Counted from the first letter of the stretch, positions 1 to 13,317 are shown. The stretch is 64,000 bases of DNA from Ptychodera flava (GCF_041260155.1 NC_091934.1:46332842-46396841); one strand, 5' to 3'. Numbers and translations: made by a program. Notes: generated by a model not told the origin, from the sequence alone.

Positions 1-68
1 AAAAATACAACAGCAACAACAACAACAGAATGATCACAAGAACAAAAACACCAACAACAATAACGACA

Positions 69-110
<42 letters not shown>

Positions 111-115
111 TAATA
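1..115. repeat. AAC-rich and (TAA)n microsatellites
   Basis: The window opens with an imperfect CAA/AAC-rich run (about 1-60) followed by an almost pure TAA trinucleotide run (about 73-112). This is simple-sequence DNA with no coding potential. Confidence 0.9.
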
Positions 116-3100
116 GGTACTGACAAAAGTTGTTATTTCAATCATGTGTATTACATTCCTTCCGTGCCTTTTTTGGATATAATATGAAAAGTAACTTGCA
201 GACACCTTGACATGTCTGATGTAGCATGTTGCTATTGAGGAACTACAGAATTATACTCTCACAAAGCTGTGATCTGGAAATCTTACGAAGTCTATCAGGG
301 AGATCTGGAAATCACGAACACCTAGGAGAAAGGTCTTTGAAAGTAAAATTACCTTTCTTTACGCTTCGCTGGATTTTCGAAGTCCCAATACTCACTAACG
401 TGTAAAAAATTAAAGCTAAGCGTAGACACCACTGCAAAACAACCCAGATTTGCTGAGATTTGAACAGCAATGCTGTCTTGATGTAAGATTACTTTAATGT
501 TGAGATAATTCCTCCCTACGGAGCAAACACTCACCAGAAACAACATTTGTAAGGGATGGAACATTCGACTTTTGGAGGGTACATTTGACATTATTTCTCA
601 TGGCATGTATCTTTTTTCCCTAGATCTTCCGCCCTTTTTCGGCCGACCTTCATAGTTCTTTTTGCAAAAATTAGATGGCTACAAGATTATTCTTTTTTGC
701 TCTGTATGATTTAATTCAAGTTGACACCCCTAATATCTAATGGTCGATTCCTTAGCACGGACTCGTGATTCAGAACACTGAATGTTACAATATGTCGTTT
801 CGAAAGATTCGGTCTCTATAGATTTGCACTGTTTTCTATCTTTGCTATGTCTTGTGGTGTTCAAATTTCAGTTCATTTATTCTCCACAGACTTGATTCTT
901 CCTCTTTTACCGCATTGGGGTTTCTATTCAGTCCTTTATTGTTGTTCAGATGTTAACACTATATCGTCAAGACATTACAAAATAATAACTTCAAGATAGG
1001 AATCGTGGTTAACTTCTGAACGAAGCTAAATCTTGTTCAATATATTGTCTGGGTAGACACTTCTCAGTAACATAATTGCTTTCTTTGCTCGGGGAATTCT
1101 CATTGGTTTCCTGGAACTAGCTTTGTCTACGTAGTAGGTTAGGTTTATCTCCTGTATCAAATCGTAATCTAGATCAATTTAACTCATTTCCTTGAGGTAC
1201 AAGGCTGCCGCTGATGGAGTTTTGTGTGCTTACTCGTCACTAATTATCGTTACTGGATGTGGGTATGAGAGTGTAAGTCATCGCTATGGCATTGAGTTCA
1301 CGGACTTCCACGTTCCCTTTGCTATCAGTAATAGAATCAGACGAAGTTTAAATATATGATAAAAACTGAATTCCTAAGGTTTTGCCTCAAAACTCCAATC
1401 AATATATATTTACACCTAGATTTCTCCTTCAAACGTAGTCTGATGATGGTTGCCGGGCATTTTTTCTGAACAATTCTGACTTAAATGAAAATTATAATTG
1501 TTCTATATAGGATAAACATTCGTTGTCAAAAATCTCTGCTGTTAATTCAAATATTAAGGTTTTATGTTTTACTTCAATCTTTTAACAGCGTTGTTCGGTC
1601 GGTTTTAGTAAGTTTTCCTAACTTTCTCTCAATCCTGTTCAATAACAAGAATGTGTTCATTACTTCCCGCAGTCCATTTTGCCATTGCTGTTTTTTTAAA
1701 TTGACGAATTATTTCCTCTTTTAGGAACAGCAATTTATAAACAATGTACTAGAAGAACAGAGATCAAACGTGACTTCATTGAAAACAAAAAAACGACAAA
1801 AACATTATACTTGCAACTTGTTGAATACTCGTCCTTACAGAAACAGAAGCTTGATCAATATTACTTCTAGACATGGAATAAAATAGCATGTTCATCTGAG
1901 AATTCTTATTGACCGAGAAAATGTATAAAATTGCCAAATACTATAGGATTACTGCTGTATCGTTCTTTCATACCGCATTAAGCAACGGATTCTAGCTGAC
2001 CAACTTTATTCCATGAATATATTTTCGATACACTTTTTAAACATTTTCCTGTTTTTCTATACATTTCACTAATTTTGATTTTGAACATTTCCAAAGGAAA
2101 AAAACTCCTTTTCTCCTTTTTTTCGGAAAGTGGGATTTGTTGTTTTTTTGTCTTGTTTGCGATACATTTTGATATACATGTGTTTGCTAAAACGGGGAAG
2201 GAAAACCGAAATCAAATTTATTCAGTCTTCACAGAGTGTTGTTAGCACATAAAGCCGCCTGCATGTGTGGAATGAACGATACACTGACACTATTTCTAAG
2301 ACGGTACTTTTTGAGCTAGATTCTTTTCAACCTACTTTGGTTGCTATGGCGATGACAAGTCTTTACTCCGGCAATGTTCCATCGGAATCAAGTTGAACTC
2401 ATCTCGATGCAAAAACTAAACGGAAATGTGTATTCGGCATGTACATAATGTAATCTGGTCATTATACTTTTATGAGTATTACAAGCAATCCATATAATAT
2501 TGATTCAAATACGATACGACGTAAAAGACAGGACGACATCCTTCATGAGTCGTTAGATTCGAATTTTCAGGTGAAAAAGCACGGCTACAGAGTGTCACAA
2601 AAGACAATTTTAATAACCTTAGAAAACTGAAATGTCATTTTTAAACAAACGCTCTGACGTTGTCCTTGGCAATTCAACACGAAATTTAACTTTCAAGCGA
2701 TCGAGTGATGATAACGATTTGAATAGTAGTAGATACGGTCTTTTTAATCACGACAATGACAGACGCGACGGGGAACTGTGCACAAATACTTGACAGTTCA
2801 ATCGAAAGAATTAACGCTTTGATCTCAAAGCCATCAAATTCAGAGTGGCGTGGCCAAATTCACTCTTTTGAATTTCTTAGGTAAGATATAATAAATTATT
2901 CGCTGATACTTGAATGCAGCTTTTTTGGATTGTTCATCGATCTAATGGTTTATCTCTAGATTAAGCTTCTTATCATCATTGCCATCAACACAACGGCTAA
3001 CCGATACCTTAAGGTTATATTGGTATCTGGGCCAGGTTCTTGACGTCAATGCCCGACAAAACGCATTTGTCTGATATGCTGATTCGGCTTCAAATTCCTA

Positions 3101-3390
3101 ATAGACTGTGAAATTCTTAGTCGTAACGATGACAACAATAACGAATAGACACAGATTCTAGGTCGTATCAACTACAAAACTAACTTCTTAATACTTTTAA
3201 ATACTGAAATTGTAGTCGTTTGAAATGCCTACTATCACTCTGCCAGAGACATCTGACTCACAACTCATCCCGGTATATAGGGTGAACCATATCCCCTCAG
3301 GTTGAATTCTCTAATCCAAGACGCAACCAAACGCTATGGCGTTAAAAGATCTAACACACGTACCTCAAAGTTATCGTGATTTTGTGAGCA
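116..3390. other. Non-coding DNA 3' of receptor gene A
   Basis: AT-rich single-copy-looking DNA with stops in all frames at short intervals. I saw no exon-like open stretch with splice signals, no RNA gene and no recognisable repeat. It is probably the intergenic region downstream of receptor gene A. Confidence 0.5.
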
Positions 3391-3396
3391 TTTATT
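3391..3396 (-). terminator. Candidate polyadenylation signal of receptor gene A
   Basis: AATAAA on the minus strand about 255 nt past the stop codon of gene A exon 3. The position is reasonable for a 3' UTR, but the hexamer is common in AT-rich DNA. Confidence 0.35.
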
Positions 3397-3651
3397 TGTG
3401 TTTACTTTAAAAAAATGGACTCAATGAATGAACCTTACCTACGGGCAAATTCAAAATCACACAGATACAGAATTTGATCTTGGTAAGTAATTGAACAAAA
3501 TAATGATGGCGCCCAGCGTTAAAAAGCCGTTTTAAGTATATTGTCAACTTTATCATGAACGATCCCGAATTATTGAGTCTAAAGATACAACCTCAATATC
3601 GCTTAGGGTGACATTCCTTTTTGAAAAGGCGTTAAAGGGTGAAAAATTATT

Positions 3652-4257
3652 TTACTCATCGCAAATTTTCATCGGGTTACTGATTGATACGTCAGTCATC
3701 GACACATTTTCACTGCTACTCCCTTTCCTAATGATGCAAGCGTTTGTTGACGGAGTTCGATGGACCTTTCCCCTGCACAGCACTAAATTACAGCATTCTT
3801 TGCGAAACTTTGGGTTGAAGAAAGAGTAAATTATGGGATTCATGCAGCTGTTACCGTAGGGCAGAAGTAAACCAACATTTCTTGCGATAGGTCTGATTGC
3901 ATTACCTCTTAGATAAGTCATTTGTAAGTTGTGCGTCATGAATAAAACGTAACTCATGAAGTACGCCATGAATACAATCATCAGCGTACGCCCTACTTTC
4001 CAGTGCGTACGGTCAAATTTTGAGTCAGTTTTACGGCAGTCCGTCTCACCGCCTATCCCCTTGTTACTCTTCCACACCTCGATGACAATTTTTATGTTTA
4101 AAATAAATGTGGCAAGTGAAGGGATGTAAAACAAAACTAGATTGAAATACAAGACTTTGAAATGCGGAAACCAGTCTCCATCGGGCATGTCTAACTTGCA
4201 GGCAAACGCTAGTTTCCCTGTGTACGTGTCGCCAAGGTTACCAGTGTGGTAGATAGC
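3652..4257 (-). CDS. Class A GPCR gene A, exon 3 (TM5-TM7 and C-tail)
   Basis: Last coding exon of a rhodopsin-like G-protein-coupled receptor, a plasma-membrane sensor that probably binds a peptide. The acceptor (TTTTTTTCAG) lies just upstream, at 4258-4260, and the exon opens in phase 0. It codes 201 residues: the second extracellular loop with its conserved cysteine (in FACKLDMPD), TM5 with the usual proline (FYIPS), a basic third inner loop, TM6 (LMIVFMAYFMSYVLF), and TM7 with NPIIY followed by FFNPKFR, the start of helix 8. TM6 lacks the CWxP motif normal for class A receptors. The upstream partners are the exons at 6559-6851 and 14770-15190. Two paralogues with the same exon structure lie further right. 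The exact receptor family is not recognised; an orphan peptide-type receptor is the safest call. Confidence 0.85.
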   Translation of the reverse strand, partial: AIYHTGNLGDTYTGKLAFACKLDMPDGDWFPHFKVLYFNLVLFYIPSLATFILNIKIVIEVWKSNKGIGGETDCRKTDSKFDRTHWKVGRTLMIVFMAYFMSYVLFMTHNLQMTYLRGNAIRPIARNVGLLLPYGNSCMNPIIYSFFNPKFRKECCNLVLCRGKVHRTPSTNACIIRKGSSSENVSMTDVSISNPMKICDE

Positions 4258-4459
4258 CTGAAAAAAATATTCATCTGATTAAAACGAGATTTTATACAGT
4301 ACAATGTAGAGAGGTTATATTGTTTTAAAACTTTAAAAGGTTTTTATGCGTGCAGTTTTGAAATCAGAAAACTCAAGTTCTCTGTGAACACTAAAGGAAT
4401 AGTTTCAACAGCAACAGAAACAGAACATCTAATAAGTGGGTTTCGATAAGTTAATAACA

Positions 4460-4495
4460 CTTAGTATCTGGAAGTATCTGGAAGTATCTGGAAAA
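4460..4495. repeat. Short tandem repeat, 10-bp unit x3
   Basis: AGTATCTGGA is repeated about three times in intron 2 of receptor gene A. Confidence 0.8.
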
Positions 4496-4639
4496 TAGTT
4501 TTATTGAATGGGAGGGATTAAAAATGGATTTCTTTTACCGCCATTTGTTTAATGATTAGGCTAATATCAGACAAAATGAATTAGAATTACTTTTTCTTTC
4601 CTTTAGAGACAATGCATAAACGCAATAACGTATTAACGT

Positions 4640-6060
4640 CTGTCATCGGCAAGGAAACGGTCTGTCACTACCATTTTATAGCCTGTTATTGTTTTAGCCT
4701 GTCACTAATATGCCTGAAGTCTGTCACTGGACTTTTGGTAATCTGTAACCAACATGTCTGGACTATGTCAATGAACCGTTGTGGTCTAACATCAACATAT
4801 CTGGACTGTGTCATGTATGCATTAGTAGCAAGTCACTGGGTTGTCTTGAGTTAGTCATTTGAACCTTCGGTAGCCTGACAATAATATGTCCGTAATCTCA
4901 TATTGAAGTATCAGTAGCCTGTCACTGATATGTTTTGAGCCATTCATTGAATCTTTGGTAGCCTGTCACTTACATACTTTGAGTCTGAAATTTATGCATC
5001 GATAGCCTGTCACTAATATGCAGGGAGTCTGACATTGATGCATCAATAGCCTGTCATTACTGGAATAAGTCATTTAAACTCCAGTAGTATTTCACTAATA
5101 TATCTTGAATCTGTCTTAGACGCATGCGTAGCATGTCATTAACATAGCTTGAATCTGACATTGATACATCTGTAGCATGTCACTAACATGTCTGGGGTAA
5201 GTCATTGGACCTTCAGTAGTCTTTCACTAACGTGCCTTCAGTTTGGCATCGATGCATCACCGGCCTGTCTTCAATATGTCTGGAGCAAATAATTGAACCT
5301 TTGGCAGCCTGTCAAAACATGCCTGGTGTCTAATATTGACGCATCAGTAGCCTGTAACTAGCATGTTTGTAGCCATCCATTGAACTTTGCTCCTCTGTCA
5401 GTCACTTATGCATCTGGGGACAGTCAGTGAACCATTGGTAGCCTACCATTGACATATCTAGAGTCTGTCATTAATGCATCATTAGCCTGTCAGTAACATC
5501 TCTTGAGCAATCATTTGACCATTAGGTAGTCTGTCACTAGTATGCCTTGATACTTTCATTGATGCATCAGTATCATGTCACCAAATTGTGTGGAGTCTGA
5601 CATCGATGCATCAGGAGACTTACATGTCTTGAGTTTGACAAAGACACATCAGTAGTCTGTCATTAATGTGTTTGGAGCCATTCATTGAACCTTTAGTGGT
5701 CTGTCACTAACATGTAGGGAGTCTGACATTGATGCACCAGTAGCCTGTCACTAACATGCTCGGACTCTGTTATTGAACCTTTAGTAGCCAGTCATTGAGC
5801 CCTCTGCTTAGTAGCCTGTAACTACCATACCTGGAGTCTGATATTGATGAACTAGTAGTCAGACACCAAGGCATCTGGAGCCTGTCAGTGAACCTTTTGT
5901 CGCCTGTCACTTACATACCTATAGTCTTTCATTGATGCATCAGTAGCCTGTCACTAACATGCCTGGAGTAAGTCATTGAACCTTTGGTATTCTGTCACAA
6001 ACATGTATTGAGTTTGTGATTGGTTCAATAGAAGCATGTCACTAACGTGCCTGCCCTGTA
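4640..6060. repeat. Degenerate dimeric minisatellite (~88-bp higher-order unit)
   Basis: About 1.4 kb of diverged tandem units of roughly 44 bp. Two subtypes tend to alternate: one reads AGCCTGTCACTAACATG then GAGTCTGACATTGATGCATC, the other AGCCTGTCACTAACATG then AGTAAGTCATTGAACC. Single units differ by many substitutions, so the array is old. It lies wholly inside intron 2 of receptor gene A. Open frames inside it are by-products of the repeat. Confidence 0.85.
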
Positions 6061-6558
6061 GGTTCCAAAAATGTAAATATCCAAAAAAGGAAAAGGTTTG
6101 TTTCTCAACCCCGTGAGAGTCGATTTAGGCTTGCCGAGCAAGCCTTGTTTTCGCTTTTGCGAGAAAAATAAAGTTTAACGTTTTAAACTCACAATATATC
6201 TGCCTGGCAGGAAATGTCAATTTAATTGGCATTACAAATACTCACATTGTGGATCTTTACACTGGATTTTTTTTCAGTCATTTTGCTGTTTGTTACAATA
6301 AACAATGCTTGTGCACATTCGTGTTTTGTTAATAATATCTGACTTGTCGGATCTTATAATATATTGAGCTAAAATCCTAAAATGAAAAAGAAAATATTCT
6401 CCACCTAATCTCTCTATCATGGACATGAGAAGAAAAACAAATACACAATTTTATGTCCTATGTAACGGATTCCTAAGAAATGTGAATCATAAATAATAGT
6501 TTTATAGAACAATGATATTCATGTGAGAATTAAACTCTGGATTCAGCAACAAGCGTAC

Positions 6559-6851
6559 CTTGAACATGAACATCGAAGGAATGGCTGCCGCCAACGACAG
6601 AATCCAGAGAAAGACAAGAATAACCTTTGTCCTCCTCAGTGTGAAACTGGTCTTAAACTTCATTGGATGGCATATCGCAAAGTATCGATCGATTGCTATG
6701 GCAACCATGGTGGACACAGTGATGTTGAAGCCAACGTATCGAAAGTATCGGTGGATGATGCATGATGGGTCTGTTTTCCAGACGAAGGGCCAAGTAGAGC
6801 GATAAAATTCGGTCACGTGAAACGCTGCAACGACCAACGCCAAGAGATCAC
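6559..6851 (-). CDS. Class A GPCR gene A, exon 2 (TM2-TM4)
   Basis: Internal exon of 293 bp. The acceptor CTCGTTTCAG precedes it and the donor AAG|GTACGC follows it. It starts in phase 1, so its first two bases complete the glycine codon begun by exon 1, and it ends in phase 0. It codes TM2 with the conserved aspartate (GDLLAL), the extracellular cysteine before TM3 (KTDPSC), TM3 ending in DRYFAICHP (the DRY switch that couples to G protein), and TM4 with its tryptophan (FLWILSLAAAIPS). The two paralogous exons at 32684-32976 and 63172-63464 have exactly the same length and phases. Confidence 0.88.
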
Positions 6852-7099
6852 CTGAAACGAGACAGAACACTTATTACCAGGCTTATTCTCGAAGCGCTAC
6901 TTTTAAAGGGAGCGTACATCTTGGGAAAGGTTGAGAATTGATCAAATATCACAGTCAGCTTCAATTAAAATACATTGCTATGCCCGGCAGGTTTCTCTGA
7001 CATACCATCTGTCTTTGAATCAATGCATTACCGACAATTAAAGGCCCAATAGCTGTATCTTGTAGCATTATTGTTTTTATTTTACTTCCAAACTAAAAC

Positions 7100-10000
7100 A
7101 AGTTCATGGGAATGTACTTATTGAGGGGTGTTTATACAGGTAGAATATAATGTCCACTAGGACTACATGTGCAATTTTGAGCAAGATAATAATTTTTGCC
7201 CAAACATAAAATGACGCCCCCATGCAAATATAGCAAAAACACAATACGCAGTGCATATATGCATCGGAATCTTCATAGAAACAACTGAGTAGTCTAATAT
7301 AATGCACAGTGCTGACTATTGTCCACTGGGACACCATATGCTATGTTTTCTTTGTAAAATTACCAATTTTTTAAAAATGGCGGGAAATCAAAATACGGGT
7401 AAATTTTAAATTTACTTGTCAAATTTTTCAGTGGTAAAAGACTATATCCTTTAAATCTGTAGAATTTAAAGAAAACCAGAGAAAATAGAAAACCTTTTTC
7501 AGGTCGACAAATTTCAAGAGTTACAGCTATAGGGGCTTTAATGTAAGGCGACGGCAAAAGACAAGCCGGGTGAGTATCTATACAAAGACAGAATGCGGCG
7601 CGGGGGTAGAGATTCTGACTTTTAGTAAAATGTATTGGCTTCATTGTGCAAACGCTAATTGAACATTTAAGTGGACAATCTTCACATTGGAAATAAGTGG
7701 AACTGCAGATATGAAGTACATTAATTCTGCTGATAAGAAATGAATAACACGTGGAAGCATGTACGCAAACATTTGGAAATTTTACTGTACTCGTTCGGTA
7801 CTACCGTTAACCTTGTTCGTCCCAATTTCAACACCTTTAGGGGTCGTAGATAGCTGGCATAAAAAAGGAAATGCATGCTATTAGCTCTCTTCCAATTATC
7901 GTGTGCAAATTCGCATTGTTCAAAATTCTATAACAGTCTAAAATCCTACTTATCCTGTGAGCAGTTTATTTAGCAGGTATTAAATCATAAGATCGTAAAA
8001 AGATTATTTCACTTCCAACTTTGGTTTAGGCGTGGAGAGGTTGTATTTTGCGATTCTACGCACAAAATTTCTTTTGTCAAGCGTGCGTTTATTATCAACG
8101 GTCCCTCAATGCATGGAGTGATAAATATATTTTTTACATCAGATTAATGTCACGATTCAGACATGATAGTCAGACACTAACATCTCAGAAACATAGTGAA
8201 AAGCCAGACAAGTAGAAATTGTAGAATTAAAGATTTCATTATGTACCCTTCAATAATTCTTTGTCAGTTACTATGCGCTCTCTTCATGTAGTTTGAATAT
8301 TTTGAGTTTTAGCCGAAGATTACTTTATCATTGCGATTTGTGCGGATTATTCCACTGGTATTAATAGCTTGGAAATGGATTAAATGTAAATCCTTGAAAA
8401 TACATGAATATATCCCGTCATTTACGTATGGACCTTCAGTTCTTTCGTCTTTTTAATTTTATCTGTCCCATATTTTTCAATTTAAGCATTACTGGACAGC
8501 AAATTGTTTATTTGGCTCGGTTCAGAACGATATCGGAGTATTAAATTATCAAGGCGACGGTTGCTAAGGAAATGTGTAATGTCTGTAAAAGATGACTTAA
8601 TGCGACTTCAGTTGTAAGCGAATACAATATAATCTACTTCAGGGCACACAGACGGCGGGCGCGGTTCTCAGACACAGATATCGTAGAAACGAGAGTTCAG
8701 TTAGTTTTGAAAATGCACTAGCTGCTCTGACTTTCAGTGGAATCATCAGGAAATTGAAGATACCCACCAGTGCCCCTGACTATGGATTCAGAACGCTGTC
8801 AAAGTAACTCACCTTTTCAAATAGCAAATGTACGCATTCCAATTTCGTTAAAATTTGAACAGAGCTCCCGACAAATCTCTAGAAACAAAAATAATTTTCA
8901 AAGCCCTTGTTTGGCAACGTGTTTTATAGGTCACTACCCAACAGTCTAACTATTATACAAACGTTGACAATCTTTGGGATTGAAAGTTTGAGAACGCCCT
9001 CGAAACAAAACATTGTGAAGTATTCTGCTACGTACTAATAAGGTACAAATTTTGACGTGCAAGACTGCGTCTTTTGATAGTTGTTATAGTAACTGCATCC
9101 TACGTTATCGCTTTTTGCTACATTTACAAATAATTGGAAGTGGTGGGGGCTGGAGGAATCTCAATTCTTTTTAGATCCCCCTAAAATACCCTCAAACACA
9201 TTTCAAATCGTCTTCTATATGATCAAAATATTCAAATCCCCCACTATAATATAACCGAACATCTAAAGCCAACAATATTGAACTACAAGTTTCATATCAT
9301 ATTTTTTCAGTACTTTTGCTTTTTGAATCGACCCCAATTTCTTCCTTTTCACTCTTTCATGTTGAAATATTCAGTATTCAGCTTATCAACACCGACCTGT
9401 ATATGTGTAATGCATACTTATATTGCTGGCAGTGCTCTTTCAGTCAAGCTGCAATTAATTGAAATGGCAGTAATATGATAACACTGCTGCATATTCCTGA
9501 GTTTACAGCTTAAAACATTTCAATATGAGTTAGAAAAAATTAAGTCATTCATCTGACAGATTTTCTATGTTTGTATGATACCAGTTGGTTACCAGGCAGC
9601 ACTCTGGGAGTGTGCAAATGTATTTATTGGAGAATTTTCAGTTGTTTGCTGTAAATAGGTTGCTCCACTGTGATCACTCACGCAACGAAACATTGACGTA
9701 CAAAGTTAAAAGTATCCATTTTGTCGCACTACTTTGGTTTCAGTTCCATTTTCAGAAAAAGCTCAACTTGCGAAATGGCAGCAGAGTTTGCAGTTTATCT
9801 TCACTTCAGATGGATAAATCATAGTATTGACCATTGAAATGACATCATCTATATCTCAATGCTGTATCGTATTTTCCTTGGCGAACACGTCTTGTATTGC
9901 TAACTTCTGTACCAATCCTTCAAGCATTCAAGTATAGAAATAAGACTTCACATAGCAATGATAAATCCCCAAAACGTAATTTCTCTGAAAGTGTGTCCTA

Positions 10001-10396
10001 TGAATGAAGAATTTAATAGCTTGAAATGAAAAATTAAAGCACAGCGATGTTTTCTAGAATGTCTGGGAAGTATTTTTCTTAATGCAGCTAACTGTACGTT
10101 CGTCATACTGAGAGCGGTTTCAGTGAACTAAAAGTTGACGAGGAACATTTTAGGCATTCTTTTTAACGGGGTGACTTCCATGTGGTATACTTGAAGAAGA
10201 AAATCAAATGTATGATTTTTGTGCAATCTTGACAAACGATTTGACTTCAAATAAAAATATTCCCGAGAATACTTATTACTTTTCAATATTAATCTTTGAT
10301 TTGTACAACAACCGTTACATTTCCCGCCTTATAAGTTGTTTAACTTCTTTGTGAGTGCATTGAATATGTGTAAGCGGTACCATGATAAGATTAGAG
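7100..10396. other. Intron 1 of gene A, left part; one diverged repeat relic
   Basis: Non-coding. The stretch at about 7340-7660 (AAAATGGCGGGAAATC near one end, GGGGCTTTAATG near the other) resembles 23790-23990 and is probably a diverged dispersed repeat. I saw nothing else that I can name. Confidence 0.4.
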
Positions 10397-12633
10397 ATGG
10401 ACCATTAGACCTTGGGAGGGGGGGGTGGTCACAATGAAATTGTGAAAAAATTTTTTTTACTATTGTAAATTTCTGAAATTTTTTTTTTCCAATTGAGATT
10501 AGCTGTGCAAATTTTTTTTTTCAGAGTAAATTTTCAGATTTATAATTTTTTTTTAGTTCGTCGTTGTCTGAACATAAAGACGGCAAAGATGTGGTGCCAA
10601 GCACCACAAGCGGCCACGCAAGCGGTCACGGAGGGGGGGTGAGGTCAGGAGAGAGGTGTCCCCCTGCTGCTGTCGGAGTTTTTGAAAAATAGAGATTAAA
10701 ATGGTGTTATTTGGTGGCACTTGGGGAGTATTTTTGCGGGGGGTGGTCAGGAGGGGGTGTCCCCCTCGTCGTCTGAACATAAAGAGGGCAAAGATGTGGT
10801 GCCAAGCACCACAAGCGGCCACACAAGCGGTCACGGAGGGGGGGGTCAGGAGAGGGGTGTCCCCCTGCTGCTGTTGGAGTTTTTTAAAAATAGAGATTAA
10901 AATGGTGTTATTTGGTGGCACTTGGGGAGTATTTTTGCGGGGGGAGGTCAGGAGGGGGTGTCCCCCTCCTGCCGTTGGAGCTTTTGAAAAGTAGAGATTA
11001 AAATGGTGTTATTTGGTGGCACTTGGGGAGTATTTTTGCGGGGGGTGGTCAGGAGGGGCCGTTGGAGCTTTTGAAAAAGAGATTAAAATGGTGTTATTTG
11101 GTGGCACTTGGGGAGTATTTTTGCGGGGGGTGGTCAGGAGGGGCCGTTGGAGCTTTTGAAAAGTAGAGATTAAAATGGTGTTATTTGGTGGCACTTGGGG
11201 AGTATTTTTGCGGGGGGGTGGTCAGGAGGGGGTGTCCCCCTCCTGCTGTTGGAGCTTTTGAAAAATAGAGATTAAAATGGTGTTATTTGGTGGCACTTGG
11301 GGAGTATTTTTGCGGGGGGTGGTCAGGAGGGGGTGTCCCCTCCTGCTGTTGGAGCTTTTGAAAAATAGAGATTAAAATGGTGTTATTTGGTGGCACTTTG
11401 GGAGCATTTTTTTCGGATTACACATCTTCCTCTGAAACATGGTCTTCTTGCTCCTCAGTAGCTTCCTATAGTTTTGAAAATTGACTATTTTGGTTTCCTG
11501 GCTTCCCTTTCTACTGCGTGGTGAAATGCCTACATTCACTCCACCAAACATCATGCATATCTCATGATTTACAATTGATTTTGACAAGTGAGAAGCTAAA
11601 ATAAGCTAAATAATATAGTTAAATTTGCATATTTGTGTTTTTAGAGCAATTGTTGCCCTTTTTTGATCAAAACATCTATTTCTCTGTAGCAGCATGTCCA
11701 AATTGATTTGATGTGTATAGATGTGTTGAAATTTCAATATTTGTCTTTTTAGGGCAATTTATGCCATTCATGGTCAAAAAATCTGTATTCTCTGAAAGGG
11801 CTTGTCCAATTTCTTTGAAATTTGCTACACAAAAACGATTATTCATGCAGAGTTATTCAGTATTTGCTATTGAGAAACTTTCAAAGTTCAACCCTTTTGT
11901 GCGTTTTTGTGTTGGGATTTGTTGGATAGATGGCATTCTACGTAGTGTATTGTTGAATGTTAAAACATGTGTTGCTGTTGTTTTTTGAGGCTGTTTTTTG
12001 AGAAAAAAGAATTGAAAATGCCTTTTTAAAAGCAAAATAATACGTAATGACTTGATATGTTGTTTTATCATTATTGACGTGTTTCTACTTGTTCACCCAT
12101 TCTTGCATTCATCATTGCAATAAAATGCTGGGAAAAAAATGAAACTGATGTGGCCTGCATCTGTTTACCTTGATCTTAAAAGGCAAATAAAATTTTCTGT
12201 CTTGACAACCATACCATAGTTTCAATGTTTTACCAGTGTACCTGCTTGGTTTGTACGCAGGAAACAAGTAGAAAACAGGCTCTATAATTTCATAATTTTC
12301 AAGTGATCAGAATACAAAAGTCCTGAAAAGATAAGATAATCACAAATTCCAGTATAAGGGATACAGTCACTCTAAATGTATAAATTAAAATTAAAAATGT
12401 GCCGGGAGGATGTACTAAAAATACAGAAAGTTGCTTTCTGTCGGTAAAATCTAAAAAAATTCAAAATTTTAAAGACTTTTGCAGATTTTTTTTTTACGCC
12501 TTTGTCTTCTTATTTATTTTTTTTTTATTTTGCAAACTAGTTTGAAGATTTTTTTTTTCCTAACTTTCTGCTCTGAAAATTTTTTTTTTCTGTTTTTGAC
12601 CACCCCCCCTCCCAAGATCTAATGGTCCGTCCC
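10397..12633. mobile_element. Non-autonomous DNA transposon, ~2.2 kb, with G-rich inverted ends
   Basis: The left end (GGACCATTAGACCTTGGGAG then a G-run and GTGGTCA, from 10399) matches the reverse complement of the right end (TGACCACC, a C-run, CTCCCAAGATCTAATGGTCC, ending 12628). Both ends continue into long A or T tracts. TTAGAG is present directly outside both ends (10391-10396 and 12634-12639) and is a candidate target duplication. No transposase frame is present; the interior holds a tandem array and AT-rich filler. The family is not recognised. It sits inside intron 1 of receptor gene A. Confidence 0.7.
10575..11410. repeat. Tandem array inside the 2.2-kb transposon
   Basis: At least seven copies of a block containing GATTAAAATGGTGTTATT, GGTGGCACTTGGGGAGTA and TTTTTGCGGGGGG. 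The spacing between copies varies from about 86 to 200 bp because some copies also carry a segment with GTGGTGCCAAGCACCACAAG, itself a short palindrome. Long proline- and threonine-rich open frames here are produced by the repeat. Confidence 0.85.
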
Positions 12634-13109
12634 TTAGAGCTTTTCATCGCTCCTAGAACGACTTTGTTTGTTTTTTGTTTGTTTGTTAGTTTGTTTGTTT
12701 GCCTACTTGTTTTATTGAAAATCGACGCATCCATCACGAACTTGTCCTTGCGAAAACTGAGTAACCAATCACCCCTACAGTTTCCTTGCACAGATTAACT
12801 TGGTCTTGTCCTTAAGATATATCAAATTTAAATCTGACACAAATAGATGTTTTGATAAGAAAGTGTCGATATGTATCTTGTAAATGGATTGTCCTTCTTG
12901 TTTTGCACAAATAGATCGCGCGATCAATATTTAGTCACATAATCGATCCACGTGTTTGACGTGTTAAATACGCTAAGGGACTGGACAGGAATTTGCGTGA
13001 AAATACATCTGTTTCTTGCTTAAACTGCAGAACGTGAATCGTAATTTATGAGAGGTGAACCTTGGCACGTGACGCTTGAATTAGGTTCACACCGTAACTT
13101 TGGGCAGTT

Positions 13110-13141
13110 CGACTCCGGGGTGGGGTGGGGGTGGGGGGTTC
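13110..13141 (+). repeat. G-rich tract, possible G-quadruplex
   Basis: At least four G-runs of three or more separated by single T or short loops (CGGGGTGGGGTGGGGGTGGG). The composition permits a G-quadruplex; nothing shows that it is functional. Confidence 0.5.
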
Positions 13142-13317
13142 GCATAAAGTGAATGTGTCTAATTATTTTATAACCATGGGAACAAATACTTCAACATTAT
13201 ATCCATCAATGTGAAAAAACCAATGGAGTATACAAGAGTGCGCAAATACGACTCCGACCGACTCCGATTGTAGTCCGACCACTGTCACAGCATCAATGTT
13301 TATATTACATGAAGTAA

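Noticed and set aside
6124..6146. Hairpin AGGCTTGCCGAGCAAGCCT as a terminator or RNA element
   Set aside because: A short perfect hairpin, but it lies mid-intron next to a degenerate array and has no partner features such as a histone-type downstream element.
10553..11194. Proline-rich open frames on both strands
   Set aside because: They are produced by the internal tandem array of the transposon and have no independent coding support.
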